Source: Nocardioides cynanchi (GTDB lineage Bacteria; Actinomycetota; Actinomycetes; Propionibacteriales; Nocardioidaceae). From it: DNA of 64,000 nucleotides. A program made the translations under genes and the position numbers. Below the pieces are notes generated by a model. That model saw only the letters and a list, made by a program, of their open reading frames with translations, had not been told where the DNA came from and ran no database searches. Every line of letters starts with the position of its first letter. Position 1 is the stretch's first letter. Positions 16,211-24,330 of this stretch are shown in pieces. The DNA lies in NCBI RefSeq assembly GCF_008761635.1, contig NZ_CP044344.1, forward strand, positions 1,364,001-1,428,000, written 5' to 3'.

Positions 16211-16621
16211 CCATGTGTGCGAGATTTGAGTGGGTGGTGCCGCCTCAGCGTATGGGCGATACCCACGTGTCTTCGCCATCTCGGTGATCGGCAGACCGGC
16301 CGGGTGCACCGGTGGGTGCAAGGTGGTAATCGAACTCGAGTGATTCAGGTCACGCCCTTCTTCGATATCACTCGCCAGCCGCCTCGGCAGTCACACGGCA
16401 CAGGGGCGGCTTGGCACCGTGGACTAGTCCCAGTGGGCCAGGCATAACGGTCCAATTGGGCACGTCACCTTCCGTCGTAAGCATCGTCACATGGTTGGAA
16501 CACCCGTCAGATCGAAGTTTCACAGGCGGCTCTTGCGCCAAGAGTTGGCCGCCCGATGGGGCGTGGCGGCACTCTTTGTGCGCTAAGTAGTTGGTGTGAT
16601 GGCTCACCTGACCGTCGACCT
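16211..16621. other. Intergenic stretch without recognisable gene
   Basis: About 410 bases between two related hairpins. No open frame with start signal and protein-like composition was found. Confidence 0.35.
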
Positions 16622-16657
16622 GATGCCCGCCGAGTCTCCGAGCCATCGGCGGGCATC
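16622..16657 (-). terminator. Terminator-like hairpin sharing the pilin-terminator core
   Basis: GATGCCCGCCGA (16622-16633) pairs with TCGGCGGGCATC (16646-16657), 12 bp with a 12-base loop. It lies 84 bases beyond the stop of the minus-strand hspR remnant and may terminate it. Confidence 0.5.
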
Positions 16658-16740
16658 GTCGCACGTGTCTGCGCCGAACGGCCGGGTATGCCGATGAGCT
16701 GGCCGGCCGATCGGATGGCCGATCGGATGAGAGCGCCGCG

Positions 16741-17028
16741 CTATGGGCTGGTGCGGATCGTCGCGCGCACGTGTGCGAGCTCGTTCTCCAGCTTCAACAC
16801 TCGGCGTACTCCTGCGAGGTTGAGGCCATCGTCGAGTAGTTGCGCGATCCGAAGAAGCACGATGATATCGGCTTCGCTGATAGCCGGGTCCCGCCCGCCG
16901 TCCGGGCCGGTGCGAGCAGACCGCGGCGCTCGTACACGCGGAGGTTCTGGACCGGCAGGGCGGCACGTTCAGCGGCCACGGAGATCGCGGAACATCCCGC
17001 GCTCGTCTGGACGTGGGTGTGGCTCCAT
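16741..17028 (-). pseudogene. hspR: hspR-like MerR-family repressor, two frameshifts
   Basis: Three frame segments together spell an HspR-type MerR regulator. From ATG 17028 comes an N-terminus ending ERGMF. After a shift come AISVAAERAA, then PVQNLRVYERRGLL and PARTAGGTR. After a second shift back to the first frame come SEADIIVLLRIAQLLDDG, LNLAGVRRVLKLE and a stop at 16741. One extra base near 16991 and one missing base near 16886 would restore a single 95-codon frame. HspR represses chaperone genes in actinobacteria, and the plus-strand neighbour here is hsp20, so the genomic context fits. Either the gene is dead or both indels are sequence errors. Confidence 0.75.
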
Positions 17029-17051
17029 GACAAGTCTCCGTCCCGAAGGGC

Positions 17052-17080
17052 TTGACAGTATGTGAATCTCACGCTACATA
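17052..17080 (+). promoter_or_regulatory. Sigma-70-type promoter of hsp20
   Basis: Near-consensus -35 TTGACA (17052-17057), 17-base spacer and -10 TACATA (17075-17080). The -35 sits within CTTGACA, which resembles one half of the HspR operator (CTTGAGT); the second half-site is not clear. Confidence 0.7.
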
Positions 17081-17120
17081 AAACCTATAACGATTGATAC
17101 ACCCAGAAAGGAGACCACCG

Positions 17121-17552
17121 ATGCTTCTTCGAACCACGGACCCGTTCCGCGACTTCGATCGCCTCGCCAGCCAGTTCCTGGGCACTCTGGGTACCACCAA
17201 CCGCCCTGCCGTCATGCCGATGGACGCCTGGCGCGAGGGCGAGGTGTTCCGCCTCGAGTTCGACCTGCCTGGTGTTGCGCCCGACTCGATCGACCTGGAC
17301 GTCGAACGCAACGTGCTCACGGTACGGGCAGAGCGGGTCGCACAAAACGGTGACTGGGAGATGCTGGCCTCAGAGCGCCCCCGTGGCATCTTCAGCCGGC
17401 AACTGGTCCTGGGCGACAACCTCGACCTCGACCAGATCCAGGCCAACTACGACGCGGGAGTGCTCAGTCTCACCATCCCGGTCGCCGAACGCGCCAAGCC
17501 ACGCAAGATCGAGGTCGGCACCAGCTCCGAACCCGCCGCGATCGAGGCCTAG
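17121..17552 (+). CDS. Hsp20 family small heat-shock protein
   Basis: 143-residue ATP-independent chaperone. The alpha-crystallin domain spans about residues 35-130, with [29 protein letters not shown] and GVLSLTIPV near its end (the usual A-x-x-x-G-V-L signature, here [11 protein letters not shown]). AAGGAG at 17108-17113 fixes the ATG at 17121 over one nine codons upstream. It is transcribed from the promoter at 17052-17080, and the divergent neighbour is the damaged hspR-like gene. If the repressor is truly inactive, this chaperone may be constitutively expressed. Confidence 0.92.
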   Translation: MLLRTTDPFRDFDRLASQFLGTLGTTNRPAVMPMDAWREGEVFRLEFDLPGVAPDSIDLDVERNVLTVRAERVAQNGDWEMLASERPRGIFSRQLVLGDNLDLDQIQANYDAGVLSLTIPVAERAKPRKIEVGTSSEPAAIEA

Positions 17553-17655
17553 CCGCGCAGGGACACGCTCCGACCACCATCGGACCCGACATCACGCATA
17601 CATCCGAACGGAGCGCGCCCCTCACCCTCCACAGGCACCTCAAGCAGGAGACGTC

Positions 17656-17886
17656 ATGACGATGACCGCCCAGCTCAGTCCAGGAGAATTAGCTGACGCG
17701 CCGTGCAGCGTCGCCGACTGCCTCGAAACCGCCACAACCATGGGAGCCGCCACCGTCCGCATCGATCCCCACGTAGGCGCGCCGCCGGACTTCGAGATCC
17801 TCACCTTCGGCCTCCCACTGTGCCTCAACCACGCCCACCTACTACGCAGCGGCTGCGACCTGCTCGCCTTCCGTAGCGGGATCTGA
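17656..17886 (+). CDS. Small Cys/His-containing protein
   Basis: 76 residues. Two clusters of potential metal ligands are visible: APCSVADCLETA near residues 15-26 and LPLCLNHAHLLRSGC near 55-69, giving C-x4-C and C-x2-H-x-H. A small zinc-binding domain is plausible (inference). GGAG lies about seven bases before the ATG. It is 103 bases downstream of hsp20 and could be in the same transcript, followed by two tandem hairpins. Family not recognised. Confidence 0.65.
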   Translation: MTMTAQLSPGELADAPCSVADCLETATTMGAATVRIDPHVGAPPDFEILTFGLPLCLNHAHLLRSGCDLLAFRSGI

Positions 17887-17912
17887 CACCGCGCTCTCGG
17901 CGGAGAAGAACT

Positions 17913-17943
17913 CACCTCCGCCCGCAACCTGCAAGCGGAGGTG
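17913..17943 (+). terminator. Hairpin after the small Cys/His protein gene
   Basis: CACCTCCGC / GCGGAGGTG, 9 perfect pairs, 13-base loop, 26 bases past the stop. Confidence 0.55.
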
Positions 17944-17947
17944 ACTA

Positions 17948-17984
17948 GGCCCGCCGGTTGTTCTCACGGGGGGACCGGCGGGCC
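17948..17984 (+). terminator. Second tandem hairpin
   Basis: GGCCCGCCGGT / ACCGGCGGGCC, 11 perfect pairs, 15-base loop, only four bases after the previous hairpin. Together they likely form a tandem terminator ending the hsp20 transcript. Confidence 0.55.
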
Positions 17985-18074
17985 GACCACAGACAACCAG
18001 ACTCACCAACGACCGCTCGGGCCGCCGCCGAACGCTTTCATTCCGATGAGCGTGAGTGATCCTCGTTGGTTGCG

Positions 18075-18102
18075 TTGACACGTATCGCTCGCTGCGTATT
18101 TT
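18075..18102 (+). promoter_or_regulatory. Sigma-70-type promoter upstream of the two-TM protein
   Basis: TTGACA (18075-18080), 16-base spacer and TATTTT (18097-18102). Confidence 0.5.
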
Positions 18103-18141
18103 GAGAATCCGGTTCAGCTCCCTGCTCAGGAGGCTGTCGTA

Positions 18142-18165
18142 ATGTTGCGTCGAGTTGTCGCATGA
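18142..18165 (+). other. Seven-codon upstream ORF overlapping next start
   Basis: ATG 18142 encodes MLRRVVA and ends in TGA 18163-18165, overlapping the ATG at 18162 by ATGA. A strong AGGAGG (18128-18133) precedes it with 8-base spacing, so ribosomes are recruited to the mini-ORF and may reach the following gene by coupling. Confidence 0.4.
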
Positions 18166-18461
18166 GGGTTCTACATGACGTGATCCTGCTTGCCTCTCCC
18201 ACGTTTGTGTTTATTGGCACGGTGTTGAGAATGTGGGACTCCGTGGCGGAGGCCGACAAGGACGCTGAGTTCCTTCCCCGCAACACGAGGGAGGAGTTTC
18301 GCCATCTCTTCAGGTTCTTCTCGATGCTCGATCGGGTTGAGCATGCGGTAGCCCCCGACCGATACACCTACTACCTGCGGACAGCGCAGGGCTGGTTCTT
18401 CTTGTCCGTGGGTTCGTTCGGGGGCATGCTTCTCGCCATCCGCCATGTGCTGTTCCCTTGA
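18162..18461 (+). CDS. Small membrane protein, function unknown
   Basis: 99 residues with a hydrophobic N-terminal segment (about residues 5-24, DVILLASPTFVFIGTVL) and a C-terminal one (about 76-97, GWFFLSVGSFGGMLLAI). Between them is a charged loop rich in Glu, Arg and Phe (EEFRHLFRFFSMLDRVEHA). Both ends can be in the cytoplasm or both outside; no family is recognised. Its own start lacks a Shine-Dalgarno sequence and depends on the overlapping seven-codon ORF. The upstream promoter is at 18075-18102. Confidence 0.55.
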   Translation: MRVLHDVILLASPTFVFIGTVLRMWDSVAEADKDAEFLPRNTREEFRHLFRFFSMLDRVEHAVAPDRYTYYLRTAQGWFFLSVGSFGGMLLAIRHVLFP

Positions 18462-19284
18462 ATGAGGTCCCAACAGTGGAGGTGGCGGCATGCGGAGTCG
18501 TCTCGGTGGAGCGCGCGCAAACAACAGAGCGTCTTGGACAGATGTCGCTCGAGGATCGGAGCGCGACGGCGTCGCCGCTCTCTCCAAGCCCTCCAGAACA
18601 CGGTTTCGGCCCTCCACACCGCCCGCCAGCTCGGCCAGTGACAGTCCTAGATCCTCGTACATGCCCTTGACCCACATGATCGCCCCCGAACAGCGCTGCA
18701 CGAGAGTGCGGGGGGTCACGGCTCTCGACGAACCACAGGCGACGACAGGAAGCGAACCGACCACCAGACCGATAGCGGCGTAGAGAGACGAACCTCGCTC
18801 ATCGATTGTTGCAGCGGCTGGGCGTCCCGTGCACGCCGCGCCCGTTAAGGACAGGCCGCGGCCCAGCCCGACTTCGGGGAGGCGATCAAGACGCTGGAGA
18901 CCTGCGACGGGACCCGTTCGTCGAGCCCGTGACAGGTACACACCTCCCCGCCTAGGGGCTGCTTCTGGAGGGGTGACGTGTCGCAGCGGGCTGGCAGCGA
19001 CGCATCCAGGGGCCGGTGCGCGACACCAGAGGCCCGATCGTGGTCGAAGGAATGGTTGCGTGAGGACACTCTGTGGGGCGGCCCGACCTTCCGCCACGGA
19101 CCCGGGACCGCCGCGTGGTCTCCATATCGGGTGGTCGCCCGCCGATCGCGCTCTCATGTGAATGTGACTGCGTCCACCGGCGGCGACCCAGCGCGAGGAC
19201 CTGCCGTGGCAATGCGAGGTCCCTCTCGCGTCATGGGTCTGATCTGATGGTCACCAGCAACGCCCCGCACTCAGAGGAGCTGCC
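18462..19284. other. Long stretch without a supported gene
   Basis: 823 bases. A long minus-strand open frame (18171-19157) and several plus-strand frames cross it. None has a start signal, and the minus frame runs antisense through the membrane protein. Its middle part (a hydrophobic segment followed by MWVKGMYEDLGLSLAELAGG) could be a real small protein but is not supported well enough to call. Confidence 0.35.
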
Positions 19285-19809
19285 GTGACTTCCATCGACC
19301 TGAGCACACGTACCCACGTACCCACCACGTTCGACGAACGCGCCACAGTGACCCAGCTCCTGAGCTACGTCCGCCTGACTGTGCACGCCAAGTGCGTCGG
19401 CTTGTCCCAGTCGGATGCGGTGACGACGCCGCTGGCGAGCTCGCCGGCCATGAGCATCGCTGGCCTGGTCAGCCATCTGCGCTGGTCAGAAGCCTTCTGG
19501 ATCGACGTCGTCTTCCTCGGCGGGTACAACCAGTGGCCAGGGTCGGACGACGACTCCGAGCTCCAGATGCGCCGTGGACTCCAACAACCCGTGGCCCAGC
19601 TGCTCGACGAGTACGCCGAGCAGGCAGCCCACACCGACGACGTGATTGCCGCCCACGAATGGGACGCAGAAGCAGTCGGCCGAGACGAGAACACTGGCAA
19701 ACCGTTCGCGTTGCGGTACATCATCACGCACCTGATCGAGGAGACCGCCAGGCACAATGGTCACCTCGACATCCTCCGCGAGCTCGCCGACGGCGTCACC
19801 GGCGACTAA
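19285..19809 (+). CDS. DinB-family (DUF664) metal-dependent protein
   Basis: 174-residue four-helix-bundle protein of the DinB/YfiT superfamily, DUF664 type. In actinobacteria many members are mycothiol-dependent enzymes. The usual metal ligands are three His: one in the second helix region VSHLRWSE and two in the last helix THLIEETARHNGHLD; the sequence keeps all. It starts at GTG 19285, preceded by AGAGGAG. It stands alone among degraded or small genes. Substrate unknown. Confidence 0.85.
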   Translation: MTSIDLSTRTHVPTTFDERATVTQLLSYVRLTVHAKCVGLSQSDAVTTPLASSPAMSIAGLVSHLRWSEAFWIDVVFLGGYNQWPGSDDDSELQMRRGLQQPVAQLLDEYAEQAAHTDDVIAAHEWDAEAVGRDENTGKPFALRYIITHLIEETARHNGHLDILRELADGVTGD

Positions 19810-20093
19810 CCGCCTTAACTCCCGCCCATGCCGCTGTCCGCCGCTCTCATGCCAATGCGCGGCTTAGTGGTGCTCGATGAGGGTGCTGGGGGACAGATCC
19901 TCGCGTCCTACATGGCCTCCGGCACCCTGACGGCAACGCGGATAGCGGCATGCGAGTTCGTTGCGAACCTAGCACCAGTCGCGGTGCCGGGAATGGCTTC
20001 GGCTCGGTAGGCATTTCGTGTAGGGAGGCGCGGCTTCGGGGTGAGATCAAGCGAGCGCACCGCCGCGCGTCAGGGGGACCCTCGCCCCTGGGC

Positions 20094-20479
20094 TCAGAGC
20101 TGGACGATGGCGTGAGTGTTCCCGTCCGGGTCTTTGACCCACGCCACCCGTTCGTTGCCCGACTGGGCGATCCCTGTCTCTTTGATGTGAGGCGGTCCGT
20201 GTTGTAGTGCTAGAAGGTGACGCCGTTGACCGTCAGTTCGTCCACTGTCCTTTCCACGCCGACGACCTCCCAGGCTGCCACCGTTGTGCCTGACTTACCG
20301 GCGCTGGTGGGCGAGAGATAAGTGTGGATCTCACGTCTCTGGCCGCATTGGTAGGTGATCCCGCCGTCGACGATCGGGCGGCCGTCTGAGAGCCCGAGCT
20401 TTGTCTCGTAGAACTCTCTCGCCTGGGTCATGTCAGACACAGGCGCTGCCGGTTCAACCCTTGCATCTCGCAGGCTCAA
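20094..20479 (-). pseudogene. VOC/glyoxalase family protein, broken
   Basis: From TTG 20479 (GGAGGAG just upstream) the frame reads DARVEPAAPVSDMTQAREFY and then GGITYQCGQRREIHTYLSP and VDELTVNGVTF, where TAG at 20210-20212 stops it. After the stop HYNTD continues in frame. A shift then gives HIKETGIAQSGNERVAWV and KDPDGNTHAIVQL with a stop at 20094-20096, the classical C-terminus of a VOC protein. So one nonsense codon and one frameshift split an otherwise complete vicinal-oxygen-chelate domain. The original substrate is unknown. Confidence 0.75.
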
Positions 20480-20665
20480 TGACGCTCCTCCGGTGGGTTG
20501 CACTCGACGGACGCTCCCATGGCTGAGCCTCACTTGACAGCACCGATAGGCGCAACGCCGTCCGGCCTGCCCTGCGATCACCTGCTGCGAACGCAGCTGT
20601 CGCCATCCTGAAAGCAGCCTGACCAGACTGGTTCAAAGGTGTCCCTCAACCCTTAGCCTGACGCC

Positions 20666-20932
20666 ATGATCGTCGAGATGCAGCTTCCAGCGGTCACACA
20701 GGTGACGGCTACAGCGATCTACAGTGACGGCTGCTGGCTGGTCTGCCTTGCCGGCTCGCCCGAGATCCACATCCGCGTCCCACACCTCCGCGACGTCGAC
20801 ACAGCCATGAGCCAGGCGCTGCGCTGCGACCTGGGCCGGGAAGACGTCAATGCCAGCGTCTACATCCGCTGGTACGACGCGAACTACGACAACGTGACCT
20901 GGCCCCTCGATCAGGGGGCGCCGGCCTCGTGA
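20666..20932 (+). CDS. Small conserved protein with IRWYDA motif
   Basis: 88 residues. Two strand-rich halves surround RVPHLRDVDTAMSQALRCDL; near the C-terminus is YIRWYDANYDNVTWPLD. A remnant of a paralogue with HIRWYDAADD is at 15.2 kb. The ATG is supported by TAGCCT at 20654-20659, six bases upstream, with no Shine-Dalgarno sequence (leaderless). Family not recognised; no signal peptide or membrane segment. Confidence 0.6.
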   Translation: MIVEMQLPAVTQVTATAIYSDGCWLVCLAGSPEIHIRVPHLRDVDTAMSQALRCDLGREDVNASVYIRWYDANYDNVTWPLDQGAPAS

Positions 20933-21261
20933 GGGTGACACTTCTCGCCCACTCTGGACCCGGCACCTCACTGGCCGAAGCGTCGGGTTCCTACCTGTAG
21001 ACGACCTGGCGGCGCTCTCCGAACGATCGTGGGTGTCGCCCCGTCGACCAACCCCAGTCAGCCGGCAGGCGCACCATCTCCCCTGGCCCAGCGCTGTCTG
21101 AAACACCGAGCACGCGAGGGCTACGGTCCACAAGCAATCGGCAGGGGTCTTCGGGGACGCAAAAGGAGGTCCCGCCCCTGGCGCTCCGCCGCCCACGCCT
21201 GCTGGCGGGGCGCTGCCCGTGACAGTCCTGACTGCGCCCTCGAGGCATGCGCCCATCGGGG
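20933..21261. other. Intergenic stretch without supported gene
   Basis: 329 bases between two small genes; no start signals or protein-like frames found. Confidence 0.35.
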
Positions 21262-21483
21262 ATGACCGACTACTACCGCGTCGCAGCCTTCCCCCGGTCC
21301 AGCCGCGACGCCGACAAAGTACTGGTCGGCAAACAACACGCCTATCTCGAGGGCGTCAGAGCCACCGTCTGCGGCTTCGGCTTGGTCCAGATGCGCAGGT
21401 TCGAGCAGTTGCCGTTCAGCGCCAGCCCACCCTCGGAACGCTGCCTGTTGTGCGACAGGGTCGTCCGCGCCGCCAGCCACTAG
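21262..21483 (+). CDS. Small conserved Cys-rich protein B, copy 2
   Basis: 73 residues from ATG 21262, equal in length to copy 1 (13337-13558); an ATG five codons upstream (21247) is possible. Conserved with copy 1: YRVAAF, GKQHAY, TVCGFGL, RFEQLPFSASP and a terminal CxxC (CLLCDRVVRAAS). The stop TAG (21481-21483) shares the palindrome CTAG with the stop of convergent gene A copy 2. Function unknown; potential His-Cys-CxxC metal site. Confidence 0.68.
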   Translation: MTDYYRVAAFPRSSRDADKVLVGKQHAYLEGVRATVCGFGLVQMRRFEQLPFSASPPSERCLLCDRVVRAASH

Positions 21484-21677
21484 CCGCCCAAGTCGGCCCG
21501 CACCTCTCCGTCCACGGTGTGAATGAAGATCTGCCCCACTGGCTGCAGCTCGCCCGCGAGGACCCGGAGGTGGGCGAGAGCCTCGTCGAGGGTCGCGTGG
21601 TCGTCGAACACCTCGACTCCGTGGTGGCAGGCCCACGTGCCCTGCACGCTCTGGATCGCCCGGAAGAACCACGCCAC
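21480..21677 (-). CDS. Small conserved protein A, copy 2
   Basis: 65 residues from GTG 21677, beginning MAWFFRAIQS with VFDDHATLDEALAHLRVLAG and IFIHTVDGEVRAD. It is a paralogue of 13146-13340. It overlaps gene B copy 2 tail to tail by four bases, exactly as in the first locus, but the whole pair is inverted relative to it. Function unknown. Confidence 0.68.
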   Translation of the reverse strand: MAWFFRAIQSVQGTWACHHGVEVFDDHATLDEALAHLRVLAGELQPVGQIFIHTVDGEVRADLGG

Positions 21678-21818
21678 AGCGGCATCATCGGGCCTGACTG
21701 GCTACCCGAACCAGTGTCGAAGGTCCCGTGACCCCGACACTACGAACAGACCGCCGGCGGCAGTGCGGACCACTCGGCTCACTGGGATTGACCTGAAATG
21801 ATCAGTTCTGAGGGGAAC

Positions 21819-22298
21819 TCATGATCTGGCGCCGGAGGTCGGGCCGCCTGAGGAGGATTCGGCAGCGGTGAAGAAGGAGACCTTTCCGTCGGCCTCGAGG
21901 ATGGCGAGCTCGATGTCGGCGAGGTCGCGGATGCCTTGCTGGCGGGCGTTGGCGAGCAGGTCGGACTCGGTGAACCGTTGCTGTCGGGCGGCCACCGGAA
22001 GGAGGTGACCGTCGCGGACCACGACGATGGGCTTGCCTCGGATGACCGACCGGGTTCGCGGAAACTTCCACTGCAGCCAGGAGAGGGCGACGGTGAGGAG
22101 CGCGAAGACCGAGATGGTGAGCACCCCGGAGGTGACCGAGTAGTCCTGCTGGGTCACGGACTGTTGGATCAGGTCTCCCATCGTGACGTACAGGAGCAGC
22201 TCGAACGTGCTCAGCTCGCCCAAGGTCGAGCGCCCCACAGCCCTCGTCACGGCCCAGAGGAACGCGAACATCACCGCGGCCCGGATCACGATCTCCAC
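21819..22298 (-). CDS. DUF421 (YetF-like) membrane protein
   Basis: 159 residues, GTG start. Three membrane segments lie in the N-terminal 75 residues (VIRAAVMFAFLWAVTRAVG; a second around STFELLLYVTMGDLIQQSV; a third SGVLTISVFALLTVALSW). A soluble C-terminal YetF-type domain follows (RGKPIVVVRDGHLL, then ARQQGIRDLADIELAILE). It is the last gene of a three-gene minus-strand set with the single-TM protein 28 bases upstream and the KGG-rich protein. In Bacillus, YetF-domain proteins are linked to sporulation/germination membranes; here the role is unknown. Confidence 0.85.
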   Translation of the reverse strand: MEIVIRAAVMFAFLWAVTRAVGRSTLGELSTFELLLYVTMGDLIQQSVTQQDYSVTSGVLTISVFALLTVALSWLQWKFPRTRSVIRGKPIVVVRDGHLLPVAARQQRFTESDLLANARQQGIRDLADIELAILEADGKVSFFTAAESSSGGPTSGARS

Positions 22299-22326
22299 AG
22301 GCTCGGCTCCCTTCGTGTCCGACGGT

Positions 22327-22791
22327 TCATGGCAGAAGCCTGGTGTGGATGTCCACAGACGCGACGGGCGAACCGCCGTCGATCACCGACACGGTGGCAT
22401 AGCGACCCTGCTGGCTAGCGGGCTGGATGTAGGCGTCGAAGTCGACCACGAACGTCTCGCCGGGAGGCGAAGTGAAGGTCAAGTACAGGGTGTTGCCGTC
22501 CCGTGTCTCGTCGGAGGGGTTCGGGTGAAACCCCTGGGTCTCGAAAATGTTGAAGTAGTCACCGGTGACACCGAGAGTCAGCTGTTTCCCGAAGCCGCCG
22601 CGATGGCTGACAGTGACCTGCCATGGAGTATCCAAGCCGGCCCGCGCAACAGAGGGATAGTGCACGGTAAGGGAATAGCCGTGGGCGCTAGCGGCCTCCG
22701 TGCTTGTCCGGACGCCCAGCAGGCTGAGCAGGTCGGCGGCGACCAGCACACTCATCGCTGCGAGCATGGCGCGCCGGAGCCAGAGCGCCAC
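22327..22791 (-). CDS. Membrane-anchored protein of unknown function
   Basis: 154 residues from GTG 22791. This start is chosen because the longer frame would overlap the upstream gene and add a basic, non-protein-like stretch. One membrane helix (about residues 7-27, AMLAAMSVLVAADLLSLLG) is followed by an extracytoplasmic beta-rich domain (LTVHYPSVARAGLDTPW, TLGVTGDYFNIFETQGF, TLYLTFTSPPGETFVVDF). DUF421 proteins in actinobacteria are often beside such single-TM partners, suggesting they work together (inference). Confidence 0.65.
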   Translation of the reverse strand: MALWLRRAMLAAMSVLVAADLLSLLGVRTSTEAASAHGYSLTVHYPSVARAGLDTPWQVTVSHRGGFGKQLTLGVTGDYFNIFETQGFHPNPSDETRDGNTLYLTFTSPPGETFVVDFDAYIQPASQQGRYATVSVIDGGSPVASVDIHTRLLP

Positions 22792-22846
22792 CGCGTGGCT
22801 GCCCTCGTCGATCTCCTCTCCGGTATGGGACCGGAACGTGGAGGTC

Positions 22847-23065
22847 TCAGCCGTGGGAGGCCTTGCCACCCTTACGGCCCGCCTTCTTCTTCTGTGCCGT
22901 CGTGCCGCCCTGTGAGCTGTCACCGCCGGACCCGCTTGCCTGGCCCCCGTGCTTGGAGGCCTCAGGACTGTTGGCGATCTTCGCGGCGCGTTCCTTCGAC
23001 ATCCCCTTGTCCTTAAGCGCCTCGTACTGCTTCTCGTTCTTCACTGTCGCTCGTTTGCCGGGCAT
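22847..23065 (-). CDS. KGG-rich small basic protein (plasmid-stabilisation-like)
   Basis: 72 residues from ATG 23065, with AGGAG seven bases upstream. The N-terminal block has MPGKRATVKNEKQYEALKD, then GMSKERAAKIANSPEASKHG. The C-terminal tail is low-complexity, rich in Gly, Lys and Ser, and ends GRKGGKASHG. The first part is the widely spread small domain often annotated DUF7218 or plasmid stabilization, which resembles a Rho-N/SAP-like helical motif. Probably nucleic-acid binding or stress-related (inference). First gene of a three-gene set. Confidence 0.75.
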   Translation of the reverse strand: MPGKRATVKNEKQYEALKDKGMSKERAAKIANSPEASKHGGQASGSGGDSSQGGTTAQKKKAGRKGGKASHG

Positions 23066-23418
23066 CTCAGGCTCCTCTCGATACGGCAGCAGATTCGTAC
23101 CCTGCACGGGAAGAACACATGCCTGGCGATCCGGGACAGCCCGTGTCGCGGTCCCCGGGGAAGGAGGCTGCCGTTTTGTCGTTGCCGGAGCTGTTCGCTT
23201 CTTGGTGGGGCCGTTGCGTTGCCGGCTCGGGTCATGTCGTTTCGAAAAGGGCCTGCGGATTTGAGCATGAGTGAGATGTCAGGACATCGCCGGCCCCGTC
23301 GAGATGCCCGGCGTTCCCGAGGGTGAGCAGATTCGCCTACCGACGCGCTGGAGCGCGGGGCTCGAAGCGCTGGATCCAATGCCCCCGCCCAGCCCGGGAC
23401 TCGGCGGGCACCTCAATG
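23066..23418. other. Intergenic region between two minus-strand genes
   Basis: 353 bases; should hold the promoter of the KGG-rich gene set and the terminator of the channel gene. GCCCG/CGGGC around 23391-23408 can form a weak hairpin just past the channel stop. No gene seen. Confidence 0.4.
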
Positions 23419-24060
23419 TCAGACGGCGTTGTCCTTGGCTCGCTGGACCTGAGAGACCATCCACGTTGCAACCGACGCTGTGATTGCGCCCAGGAGGCTG
23501 ATTCCGACGATCATCAGGGCCACGGCGATTATCCGACCCTCTGTCGTCACTGGGTAACGATCCCCGTAGCCAACCGTGGTGACGGTGCTGCACGCCCACC
23601 ACAAGGCGTCTCCGAAGCTGGTGATGTTCGCTCCCGGCGCGTTCTGCTCCGCGTCGAGCACGGCCACCGACCCCAAGCCAACTGACATGACTGCGGCTCC
23701 CGTCACGTACACGGAGGCGCGCTCCACCAGACCACCGGTAGCGGATCGGTTGACCATTCGCGCGAAGCCCAACACCCGCAACACCCGCAAGGGCCGGAGC
23801 ATCGGCAGGGCGATGAGCGGGAGGTCGTACCAGTGCCGCTTGATGTACGAGGGTCGTTCACCGGTTGCGAGGCTTACACGAATCACGTAGTCGACAACGA
23901 ACACCACCCAGACGGCCCAAGAGATGCCGCTGAGGTCGGATCGCAGTGTGCTGTCCAGGCGCGGGTCGAGTACTGGCCAGGCGTAGGCCACGAGGAAGGC
24001 CAATGCGAGCAGCAGTATCGGAACCTCGACGCGGCGCTCCCACCGTTCAACTCGAGTCAC
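23419..24060 (-). CDS. Voltage-gated-type potassium channel
   Basis: 213 residues, six membrane segments in the voltage-gated channel order. S1-S3 cover about residues 12-95, and an S4-like basic helix reads LRPLRVLRVLGFARMV. The pore loop has the canonical filter TVGYGD (STVTTVGYGDRYPVT, near residue 165) before the last helix IAVALMIVGISLLGAI. A coiled tail follows; no RCK domain. GTG start with TAGCCT at 24067-24072, six bases upstream (leaderless). Likely sets K+ permeability or membrane potential. Confidence 0.9.
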   Translation of the reverse strand: MTRVERWERRVEVPILLLALAFLVAYAWPVLDPRLDSTLRSDLSGISWAVWVVFVVDYVIRVSLATGERPSYIKRHWYDLPLIALPMLRPLRVLRVLGFARMVNRSATGGLVERASVYVTGAAVMSVGLGSVAVLDAEQNAPGANITSFGDALWWACSTVTTVGYGDRYPVTTEGRIIAVALMIVGISLLGAITASVATWMVSQVQRAKDNAV

Positions 24061-24330
24061 AGGCGCAGGCTAGGACTCATCAGGGGTGATTTTCCATTCC
24101 CACTCGGGAGGGGATGGCGCCTGCCATGCCGACGGGGCACTGGCTAGACCGCCGCTGGTCAGCCCGCCCACCACCTGACCCGCCAGTCTGGAACTCCTCC
24201 TAGGCGCCGACGAGGCTCGCGTCGTTCCTTCGAGCCACTTGGCGCCGAACACCCGGTAGACCTGGGGGTGGGGGAAGTTTGGCTGAATCAGCCTCTGACC
24301 TGCATGGATGAACCTAGGCGATCGACTAGC

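Noticed and set aside
16217..16447. Short plus-strand frame after the pilin
   Set aside because: No start signal and no protein-like composition; lies between two terminators.
18171..19157. 328-codon minus-strand frame with a hydrophobic segment
   Set aside because: Runs antisense through the two-TM protein gene, has no ribosome site or TANNNT box, and its flanks are basic, low-information sequence. A shorter real gene inside it cannot be excluded.
23387..23417. Fourth copy of the 36-base repeat past the K+ channel gene
   Set aside because: Shares only AGCCCGGGACTC and GGGC with copy R3; more likely an independent weak terminator.
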